Shown in pieces: positions 7,629-13,988 of a stretch of 21,470 nt of DNA. Every line of letters starts with the position of its first letter. Within the stretch, counting starts at the first letter, position 1. A program made the position numbers and the translations under genes. The notes beneath the pieces are model-generated. The model was not told where the DNA came from. It saw nothing but the letters and a program-made list of their open reading frames with translations, and did no database searches. Location of the stretch: positions 1 through 21,470 of the forward strand of contig PALU01000007.1 of the NCBI GenBank assembly GCA_002706585.1, written 5' to 3'. The stretch comes from Rickettsiales bacterium. Lineage in GTDB: Bacteria > Pseudomonadota > Alphaproteobacteria > TMED127.

Positions 7629-9476
7629 ATGTGTGGAATTGTTGGATATTTAGGAAATAGAGAATCATTACCGATTATTTTAAATGGTTTGAAAAGACTA
7701 GAATATCGCGGATATGATAGTGCTGGAATTGCTGTATTTAACGGATCCTCAATCGAGTCATGCAAATCAAAAGGTAAAATTAGTAGACTAGAAAAAGAAA
7801 TAAACAGAAAGAAAAACCTAAATGGAGGGGTAGGTATTGGTCATACTAGATGGGCTACTCACGGAGAGCCAAATAATATCAACGCACATCCACAATATTC
7901 CAATTCTAATAAACTATGTCTTGTTCACAATGGCATAATTGAAAATTATTCAACAATCAAGCAAAAGCTTACAAAAGAAGGCTATTCATTTAAATCTGAA
8001 ACTGATACGGAGGTGCTTGTTAATCTAATCGAATATATAAAATTTAAAGAAAAAGTAAAATTAGGAGAAGCGGTACAAATTGCTCTGAATCAAGTTATTG
8101 GTGCTTATGCTATTGCCATAATTGATAAAGATAAGCCTGATGAAATAGTTGTTGCAAAACTTGGTAGTCCTTTGTGTATTGGAGTTGGAAATGATGAATA
8201 TTTTATTGGAAGTGATGTAACGCCATTTATTGAATTTACTAAGAAAGTTATTTATCTCGAAGATGGTGAATTAGCCATCATACGAAATCATAAAGAAACA
8301 TTATTCAGAAAAATTTCCGATGATTCAAAAATTTTTCCAATTGTAAATAAATTGGAACTGAGTCTTGACAAAATTGAAAAAAAGGGCTTCAACCATTATA
8401 TGTTAAAAGAAATATATGAACAGCCTAAAGCAATTAAAGATACTCTAAGAGGTAGATTAAATGTTTCAAAAGGGATAATTAAATTGTCTGGAATAGATGA
8501 TTATATCAATAAATTTCTTTCATCCAAAAAAATTACCATTATTGCTTGTGGAACATCTTGGCACTCAGCTCTTATTGCTGAATATATGTTTGAAAAAATT
8601 ACTAGAATTCCTGTTGAAGTTGAATATGCTTCAGAATTTAGATACAGGGACCCTATCATAAATAGGGATGATATTGTGATTGCGATATCTCAATCAGGTG
8701 AAACTGCCGATACGTTAGCAGCAATTAAATTAGCCAAATCTAAGGGTGCATTTGTGTATGGGATTTGTAATGTAGTCGGGTCTTCAATAGCAAGAGAGTC
8801 TGATTCTGGATCTTATACTCATGCTGGGCCTGAAATTGGTGTTGCATCTACCAAAGCATTTACTACTCAAATGACTATACTATATATGATGGCTGTTAAG
8901 CTTGCTAAATTGAAAGGAGTTATTTCAGAAAATTTATTTCGACAATATATAGTTGAAATTTCAAATATTGAGAAAAAGGTTGAAAAGGCATTGTCTTTAA
9001 ATAATGAAATCAAGAAAATTTCAAAAAAATTTAAATCTGCTAAAAACTGTTTATATCTTGGTAGGGGCTATAATTTCCCAATAGCCTTGGAGGGTGCACT
9101 CAAACTTAAAGAAATATCATATATACACGCTGAGGGATATCCTGCTGCTGAGATGAAACACGGCCCAATTGCTTTAATTGATAAAGATATGCCTACTGTG
9201 GTAATTGCAACTAATAAAATTAATTATGATAAAATAGTTAGCAATATTCAGGAAATAAAATCAAGAAAGGGAAAAATTATTGCTATCGTTTCCAAAGGAG
9301 ATAAAGAGGTTAAAGAAATTGCAGATCATATTATTGAAGTTCCTGATACTATTGAATCTGTTACCCCTTTTGTTACAGTGATCCCCCTTCAGCTACTATC
9401 TTATCACATTGCTGTTATGCTTGGAAAAGATGTTGATCAACCCAGAAATTTAGCAAAGTCTGTAACGGTAGAGTAG
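7629..9476 (+). CDS. glmS: Glutamine--fructose-6-phosphate aminotransferase (isomerizing)
   Basis: GlmS, 615 residues, makes glucosamine-6-phosphate from fructose-6-phosphate and glutamine, the entry step to UDP-GlcNAc for peptidoglycan and lipid A. The N-terminal class II glutaminase domain begins MCGIVGYLGN with Cys2 as nucleophile, followed by EYRGYDSAG, HTRWATHG (72-79), HNGIIENY and SETDTEVLV. Two SIS sugar-isomerase domains follow: ACGTSWHSA (near 306), SQSGETADT (near 355) and STKAFTTQ, then GRGYNFPIALEGALKLKE (near 478) and AEGYPAAEMKHGP. The end, VDQPRNLAKSVTVE, is canonical. I see no riboswitch or ribozyme-like leader in the 54 bases upstream. The 3' end is remarkable because its last six codons recur downstream (see the repeat entries). 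Confidence 0.98.
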   Translation: MCGIVGYLGNRESLPIILNGLKRLEYRGYDSAGIAVFNGSSIESCKSKGKISRLEKEINRKKNLNGGVGIGHTRWATHGEPNNINAHPQYSNSNKLCLVHNGIIENYSTIKQKLTKEGYSFKSETDTEVLVNLIEYIKFKEKVKLGEAVQIALNQVIGAYAIAIIDKDKPDEIVVAKLGSPLCIGVGNDEYFIGSDVTPFIEFTKKVIYLEDGELAIIRNHKETLFRKISDDSKIFPIVNKLELSLDKIEKKGFNHYMLKEIYEQPKAIKDTLRGRLNVSKGIIKLSGIDDYINKFLSSKKITIIACGTSWHSALIAEYMFEKITRIPVEVEYASEFRYRDPIINRDDIVIAISQSGETADTLAAIKLAKSKGAFVYGICNVVGSSIARESDSGSYTHAGPEIGVASTKAFTTQMTILYMMAVKLAKLKGVISENLFRQYIVEISNIEKKVEKALSLNNEIKKISKKFKSAKNCLYLGRGYNFPIALEGALKLKEISYIHAEGYPAAEMKHGPIALIDKDMPTVVIATNKINYDKIVSNIQEIKSRKGKIIAIVSKGDKEVKEIADHIIEVPDTIESVTPFVTVIPLQLLSYHIAVMLGKDVDQPRNLAKSVTVE

Positions 9477-9500
9477 TTAAAGAATAGGTGTTGATCCTTT
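9459..9500 (+). repeat. att-like direct repeat, copy A (glmS 3' end plus 24 bases)
   Basis: The last six codons of glmS (SVTVE and TAG) plus 24 downstream bases ending TTGATCCTTT. They align without gaps to 10200-10241, with 30 of 42 bases identical. In the 18 coding bases all four differences are at synonymous third positions; the final ten bases are identical. The start of the repeat is inferred from where similarity fades. Confidence 0.6.
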
Positions 9501-9551
9501 CTTATTTTAAAGACTCATAAATAATAATATCTTTCACAATTCTTAGTTTAT

Positions 9552-9559
9552 TATATTTG
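9552..9559 (+). promoter_or_regulatory. -7 element (TATATTTG) before the small membrane protein gene
   Basis: An exact match to the Bacteroidetes -7 consensus TAnnTTTG, 20 bases before the ATG at 9580. No good -33 TTTG lies at the expected spacing; TTTC at 9532-9535 is closer than usual. If used, the leader would be only about 14 bases. Confidence 0.35.
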
Positions 9560-9579
9560 ATTTATAATTTTAAAAGAAC

Positions 9580-9972
9580 ATGATTCTAAAAATTATTTCT
9601 GGTATAATTTCTCTATTAACATATTTATATTGTTTTGCAACGAATTTTCAAAAAATAGCAAAAGGAATAAACCCATTAGAAACTACTGGTATTGAACGTA
9701 AATATCCTACATTAACTTCTCTCACTCCATTTACTCACCCATTCTACTTAATTATTATATATACATTATGTGGAGTTTATTCATATGAATATTTTGAATT
9801 AATCTCTGGGGTGGGGGTATTATGTATTAGTGGAGTCTTTTTTAAAAAGAGATATTATTGGTCAGTATCATTTCCTGGACACTATTGGCAGTATTGGTTA
9901 TTTATTTCTTTACCATTTATTCTGGGTATATTTTTGATTTATTCTTTTTTCTTTGAATTTAATTTGTTCTAA
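9580..9972 (+). CDS. Small multi-pass membrane protein of unknown function
   Basis: I do not recognise this 130-residue protein. It has about four hydrophobic helices: near residues 3-22, 55-70, 74-88 and 103-128. The loop after the first helix is polar and may be conserved (NFQKIAKGINPLETTGIERKYP), and a second polar stretch is rich in aromatic residues (KKRYYWSVSFPGHYWQYW). No enzyme motif is visible. The ATG start gives a hydrophobic N-terminus that fits membrane insertion. The gene lies inside the segment bounded by the two glmS-tail repeats and overlaps the end of a convergent recombinase-like fragment by 14 bases, so it may be cargo of a mobile or exchanged segment (inference). Codon use is as AT-rich as its neighbours, so composition does not flag transfer. 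Confidence 0.6.
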   Translation: MILKIISGIISLLTYLYCFATNFQKIAKGINPLETTGIERKYPTLTSLTPFTHPFYLIIIYTLCGVYSYEYFELISGVGVLCISGVFFKKRYYWSVSFPGHYWQYWLFISLPFILGIFLIYSFFFEFNLF

Positions 9973-10246
9973 CACTTCGATATCCTTTTTCATAAAGTAT
10001 ATAACTAATCTTTCTATAACCTAATCCTTCAATTTCTTTAAGTCTTTTAACTTCCTCAAATAGTTTTTGTTGGTAAGGTGTGTAATGTGAAGTTTTGGTA
10101 AGGGTAGAGATTTTAAATGAAAGAGTGAATTTACAAATTAAAGAGTTGTACTTTTTTAATGAATATTTTGAAGGAGAAGAAACTCTATTTTTTAACCATT
10201 CGGTTACCGTGGAGTAGTCTAAACAGTTGAGTTGATCCTTTATCAC
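9959..10246 (-). pseudogene. Recombinase-like or flavobacterial repeat-ORF fragment, probably a remnant
   Basis: An open frame of 95 codons whose C-terminal half (HYTPYQQKLFEEVKRLKEIE, then GLGYRKISYILYEKGYRSVRTN) resembles a helical 'GYRKIS--L---GY-SVR' segment found in Bacteroidetes recombinase-associated and hypothetical proteins. This resembles the recombinase DNA-binding arrangement, but my assignment is tentative. The frame opens with GTG, which overlaps the MORN-type gene stop (GTGA), and has no internal ATG. Its first residues, about 2-16, are simply the antisense of the duplicated glmS tail, so they are unlikely to be genuine protein. It stops right after SVRTN, where I would expect the segment to continue. 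Together these point to a truncated piece left by rearrangement. A short expressed gene cannot be excluded. Confidence 0.42.
10200..10241 (+). repeat. att-like direct repeat, copy B (second glmS tail)
   Basis: Plus-strand bases 10200-10217 read TCG GTT ACC GTG GAG TAG, encoding SVTVE and a stop exactly as at the glmS end but with different synonymous codons; 24 more bases follow at 16 of 24 identity, ending in the same TTGATCCTTT. The upstream codons (FFNH) do not match glmS, so only the tail is present. It ends two bases before the MORN-type gene stop. Confidence 0.6.
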
Positions 10247-10773
10247 AGTTTTGAATTTTCGATCTTATTTCCATTTACATCCCAGTAGCTATAATAAATT
10301 TCTTTATTGATTTCGTTCCCATTTTCATTCCAGTATCTTGAATAAATCTCTTTATCATCTTTCCATTTCGTTTCTTTTTTTAATTGACCATTGTCATAAT
10401 AATACTTCCAAATTTTCTGTCTCATCTTATTTTTAATATAACCTTCTTTAATTAATTTATTATCTACATAGTATTTCCATAAACCCTCTCGTCTACCATT
10501 AACATAAACATTTTCATTTCGTACTAATTTGTTTTTTTTATTAATTATATAATTTTTCCATAAACCATTAAACTTATCGTTTTTATAATTTATAGATTGC
10601 CTTAAAAAACCATCATAATTGTAGTACATCCACAAACCTTCTTTTTTATTATCTATAAGAACCCCAATACTTTCTAATTGACCATTAGCATGGTAATTTC
10701 TAAGTGTATCATTCTGTCCAAATCCAATTACTTGAACTATTAGTAAGAAATTAAATATTAATTTTTTCATCAT
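10243..10773 (-). CDS. Secreted MORN-type repeat protein
   Basis: A 176-residue exported protein with a signal peptide (MMKKLIFNFLLIVQVIGFGQ, cut near GFG-Q). The mature part is a chain of MORN or toxin-antitoxin-type repeats of the 'NG-L---G-----K-GLWKYY' kind: YHANGQLESIGV, KKEGLWMYYNYDG, FNGLWKNY, RREGLWKYYVDNK, QKIWKYYYDNGQLKKE. The last 32 residues before the end form two 16-residue copies (EIYSRYWNENGNEINK and EIYYSYWDVNGNKIEN). Such proteins are common and mostly unassigned in Bacteroidetes; they are often thought to mediate binding rather than catalysis. I chose the double ATG at 10773 because it starts the signal peptide; an ATG at 10797 overlaps the upstream gene stop. It probably shares a transcript with the gene ending at 10791. 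Confidence 0.75.
   Translation of the reverse strand: MMKKLIFNFLLIVQVIGFGQNDTLRNYHANGQLESIGVLIDNKKEGLWMYYNYDGFLRQSINYKNDKFNGLWKNYIINKKNKLVRNENVYVNGRREGLWKYYVDNKLIKEGYIKNKMRQKIWKYYYDNGQLKKETKWKDDKEIYSRYWNENGNEINKEIYYSYWDVNGNKIENSKL
10255..10350 (-). repeat. Tandem 48-base repeat inside the MORN-type gene
   Basis: Two adjacent 48-base units (10303-10350 and 10255-10302) encode the 16-residue copies at the protein's C-terminus. They share the frame EIY--YW--NGN-I. They have diverged clearly at the DNA level, so this is an old in-frame duplication rather than a recent slippage product. Confidence 0.7.
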
Positions 10774-10790
10774 TGAGAAAAGTAAATTAA

Positions 10791-11276
10791 TTACCATATA
10801 CTTAATAATTTTTTCTTTCTTGTAGCAAATTTATCTTTCTCTTTATCAATAACAATTTCATATTCATAATCTTTGAAAATTTTTGAAGATTTATCAGATT
10901 TTATATAATAAAAAGTGGAAGATTCAAGCTCTGTTTTTTCTAAATCCAAATCTCCCCAAATTTCGTCTAATCTTTTAAATTCAGAGTTTTCACTCTTATA
11001 CAAAAAGAAGGTGCCTCCACCAGAGCCTGTCCATTCAATAGTTTCGGGATAGATTACGTAGTATCTAGAATCAACCAAAAATGTGTGATATGTCCCGTCT
11101 GAGCATTTTGGAAGTGGGCCGTAAAATTCGTCTGTTAAATCATTGTAAACCACTGTATCTCCAAAATAACAAAACTTCAACTTCTGCATGAGGATACTGT
11201 CATTTAAAGTATATTTATTTTGTCCGGATGAAATAAACGGAATTATGATCAATATTAAGAATGAAATTTTCTTCAT
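10791..11276 (-). CDS. Small secreted protein of unknown function
   Basis: I do not recognise this 161-residue protein. It starts with a clear signal peptide (MKKISFLILIIIPFISSGQ, cut near SSG-Q), so it is exported to the periplasm or beyond. The mature part is mixed alpha/beta with acidic and aromatic residues (FYGPLPKCSDGTYHTFLVDS, YVIYPETIEWTGSGGGTFFL). It ends in a basic stretch (KEKDKFATRKKKLLSIW). There are two cysteines in the mature part (near FCYFGD and PKCSDG), possibly a disulphide. A -7 element lies 35 bases upstream. The downstream MORN-type gene begins almost at its stop codon, so the two may act together, but no function is evident. Confidence 0.68.
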   Translation of the reverse strand: MKKISFLILIIIPFISSGQNKYTLNDSILMQKLKFCYFGDTVVYNDLTDEFYGPLPKCSDGTYHTFLVDSRYYVIYPETIEWTGSGGGTFFLYKSENSEFKRLDEIWGDLDLEKTELESSTFYYIKSDKSSKIFKDYEYEIVIDKEKDKFATRKKKLLSIW

Positions 11277-11310
11277 AATTAAATATGAAATAAAGTTACC
11301 TAAATTTAAC

Positions 11311-11318
11311 CAAACATA
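11311..11318 (-). promoter_or_regulatory. -7 element (TATGTTTG) before the small secreted protein gene
   Basis: Read on the minus strand this is an exact TAnnTTTG match, 35 bases before the ATG at 11276. A T-rich block lies at the -33 position but no clear TTTG. Transcription would begin near 11305 and run through the secreted protein and MORN-type genes. Confidence 0.4.
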
Positions 11319-11378
11319 TAATTATAACTTTTTTAAAATTTCTTTTATATCATTTTCTGAAATATCATCTTTTTAAAA

Positions 11379-11410
11379 ATTGATTATTAAAAAGATTGAA
11401 GTAAAATTTG
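11379..11410 (+). promoter_or_regulatory. Promoter candidate for the first TonB-dependent receptor
   Basis: ATTG at 11379-11382, then 20 bases, then AAAATTTG at 11403-11410, one mismatch from the -7 consensus. The 20-base spacing equals that of the atpD promoter. The start codon at 11424 would follow a leader of under ten bases. Confidence 0.38.
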
Positions 11411-11423
11411 TAATTTCCATACA

Positions 11424-13766
11424 ATGAAAAATATTACAACAATCTTTTTCTTCATTCCATTTGTATTTTTTTCTCAAATTGATGGTTCAATAAATGGTTA
11501 TGTATTTGATGCAAAAAGTCAACTACCTTTGTTCGGTGCCAATGTAATTATCGAAGGGACTGAAAAAGGATCAATCACAGATGATAAGGGGTTTTTTGAA
11601 ATCACTAATATATCACCAAAATCTTATAACTTATCTGTAAGCTATATAGGCTATAAATCAAAAAAAATATTTAATATCATAATTAAAAGTAAGGGAAATC
11701 AAACTCTTGAAATTCTATTGGCTGAATCCAACGAAGAGTTAGACGAGGTTATCGTTTTCGAAAGTCCTTTCAAAAAGTCAAAAGAAACCCCTCTTTCTAT
11801 AAATTCATTTTCAAGGGTTGAAATTGAAAGTTATCCTGGAGCAGATAATGATGTAACTAAGGTTGTGCAAAGCATGCCTGGAATGTCTCCGTCAATCGGT
11901 GGATTTAGAAATGATATAATTATTAGAGGTGGTGCTCCAAACGAGACAGTTTATTATTTAGATGAAATTGAAATTCCTAATATTAATCACTTTAGTACAC
12001 AAGGAAGTGCGGGTGGCCCTCAAGGAATGATTAATATCTCATTTATTGATGAAGTTACTTTAAGCACTTCAGCATTTGGAGTTGAATATGACAATCCCTT
12101 AAGTGGAGTATTACAATTTGATCAGAAAAATGGTAATACAAAGGAAATTAGTGGAAACTTCAGATTTGGAGCAAGTGATTCTGCAATCACCATTGAAGGT
12201 CCATTTACTAAAAGTGACAACAATAAAACTACTTTTATTTTTTCTGCTAGAAAAAGTTATCTTCAGTTTCTTTTTGAATTAATTGGACTTCCAATCAGAC
12301 CAGATTACTGGGACTTTCAGTGGAAAGTAAATCATAAAATAAATGATTTTAACTCAATAAATTTTATTGGACTAGGTGCAATCGATGATTTTTCAGTTGA
12401 AGCACCAGATGATTTTGATTCAACTCAACAAGCATTTTTAGAACAAGTCCCTATCATTAAGCAAAACTCATCAACTATTGGCATATCCTGGATAAAAAAA
12501 TTTAAAGAAAAAAAGGGTCAATTTGTTCTAGCATTAAGCTCAAATAAATTAAAAAATATTTTTTCCAGATTCTCCGATAACGAAAATTTAGAAGGATTAT
12601 ATTTTAAGAATAATTCACATGAATGGGAGACAAAATTGAGAGTAAAAACAGTAAATTATATTAACGATTGGAAAATAAAATGGGGAGGAAATATTCAATA
12701 TTCAGATTACCATAATAATACAAATGATATTTATAACCAGATAAATTATTTAACAAAATTTAATTTTTATAAATATGGTTTATATGGAAATGTTTCAAAA
12801 AGTTTTCTTGGAAATAAATTAGATTTTTCTTTAGGGGTCAGAACAGACGAAGATAATTTTAGCAAAGGATCGAAAATGGCAGATAATATTTCGCCAAGAA
12901 TTTCTATTTCTTATTCAATATCAAATGATCGAAGATTAAAGTGGAACTCATCTTTTGGAATTTACTACAAAATTCCAACCTACACCATTTTAGGTTTTAA
13001 AAATATTACCGGAGACTTTACCAATCGCAGAGTTAAATACACGAAAAGTAATCACTTAGTAACAGGATTTGATTATTCAATCGGAAATGCATCGAAAATC
13101 TCAATCGAGGGGTTTATTAAAAAATATGAGCAATTCCCTATTTCAGTATTGGACGGAATATCTTTAGCAAATAAAGGAGCTGATTTTGAAGTACTTGGAA
13201 ATGAAGAAATTATATCAATAGGGCGTGGAAAAACAAGAGGAATTGAATTTTTATTTCAGCAAAAATTAACCAATAATTTTTATGGTATTTTTTCTTATAC
13301 AATATTCAAAAGTGAATTTACAGATATTAATGGGGATTATTTACCTTCTGTATGGGACAGTAAACATCTATCATCATTTAGCGGGGGATATAAGCTAAAA
13401 AGAAATTGGGAGATTAGCTCAAGGTGGCGTTTTGCGGGAAAAACTCCATATGTTCCTTATAATCTAGATGCTAGTTTAGCAAATTATCCAAATATGGTTT
13501 TAGACTACTCAGAACTTGGAAACTTAAAACTTGATAACTTTTCTCAGTTAGATGTGAGGTTAGATAAAAAGTGGAACAAAGAAAAAATTTCAATTAACTT
13601 CTTTATTGAAATTTTAAACCTCCTAGCTCAAAAAATTCCAATTCCAAAAGAATATGGTTTAAACAGAGATAATTATGGAAATATCATAAATCCTTTGAGT
13701 TTAGTTGAAGTTGATGTTAACAGAGAATCTGTTGTTCCCTCATTTGGGTTTTCAATAGATTTTTGA
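11424..13766 (+). CDS. TonB-dependent outer-membrane receptor with CarboxypepD_reg-like domain
   Basis: A 780-residue outer-membrane beta-barrel protein that should import a substrate using TonB-ExbBD energy. It has a signal peptide (residues 1-17, ending FFS-Q) and a CarboxypepD_reg-like domain at about 22-105 (NGYVFDAKSQLPLFGANVII, then GTEKGSITDDKGFFEI and SYIGYKSK). A hinge follows (ELDEVIVFESPFKKSKETPL), then the plug at about 120-230 (DVTKVVQSMPGMSPSIGGFR, DIIIRGGAPNETVYYLDEIE). A barrel of roughly 550 residues ends in the terminal aromatic FGFSIDF. The substrate is unknown; no SusD-like partner is adjacent, so it is not a typical SusC polysaccharide system. It lies 147 bases from the divergent small secreted protein gene, and both have promoter-like elements in that gap. 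Length and domains are complete. Confidence 0.93.
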   Translation: MKNITTIFFFIPFVFFSQIDGSINGYVFDAKSQLPLFGANVIIEGTEKGSITDDKGFFEITNISPKSYNLSVSYIGYKSKKIFNIIIKSKGNQTLEILLAESNEELDEVIVFESPFKKSKETPLSINSFSRVEIESYPGADNDVTKVVQSMPGMSPSIGGFRNDIIIRGGAPNETVYYLDEIEIPNINHFSTQGSAGGPQGMINISFIDEVTLSTSAFGVEYDNPLSGVLQFDQKNGNTKEISGNFRFGASDSAITIEGPFTKSDNNKTTFIFSARKSYLQFLFELIGLPIRPDYWDFQWKVNHKINDFNSINFIGLGAIDDFSVEAPDDFDSTQQAFLEQVPIIKQNSSTIGISWIKKFKEKKGQFVLALSSNKLKNIFSRFSDNENLEGLYFKNNSHEWETKLRVKTVNYINDWKIKWGGNIQYSDYHNNTNDIYNQINYLTKFNFYKYGLYGNVSKSFLGNKLDFSLGVRTDEDNFSKGSKMADNISPRISISYSISNDRRLKWNSSFGIYYKIPTYTILGFKNITGDFTNRRVKYTKSNHLVTGFDYSIGNASKISIEGFIKKYEQFPISVLDGISLANKGADFEVLGNEEIISIGRGKTRGIEFLFQQKLTNNFYGIFSYTIFKSEFTDINGDYLPSVWDSKHLSSFSGGYKLKRNWEISSRWRFAGKTPYVPYNLDASLANYPNMVLDYSELGNLKLDNFSQLDVRLDKKWNKEKISINFFIEILNLLAQKIPIPKEYGLNRDNYGNIINPLSLVEVDVNRESVVPSFGFSIDF

Positions 13767-13928
13767 CTATTTACACCTCAATAAACATATTTAGTATAAT
13801 ATGTTAATTTTTTGAATATTTGATAAATATATATTATGTATGGTATTAAATTTTTATAAATTATTGAAAATTTATTTATTTTTTCTATCAATAATATATT
13901 TTTTTAGTCTATTTTTTTAAAATAATGC

Positions 13929-13959
13929 ATTGTGTTAATAGATTATTAGCATATATTTA
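13929..13959 (+). promoter_or_regulatory. Promoter candidate for the TonB receptor/SGNH lipoprotein pair
   Basis: ATTG at 13929-13932 and TATATTTA at 13952-13959 (one mismatch from TAnnTTTG), 19 bases apart. Transcription would begin near 13966, giving a 23-base A-rich leader before the ATG at 13989. The rest of the 222-base gap (13767-13988) is very AT-rich with no gene. Confidence 0.45.
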
Positions 13960-13988
13960 ACCTATCAAAAATTAAACTTAAACAAATT

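Noticed and set aside
13861..13905. Possible terminator after the first TonB receptor (TTATTGA and TCAATAA with a 20-base loop, then a T run)
   Set aside because: The stem is almost all A-T with a long loop in extremely AT-rich DNA, so it would be unstable and is expected by chance.
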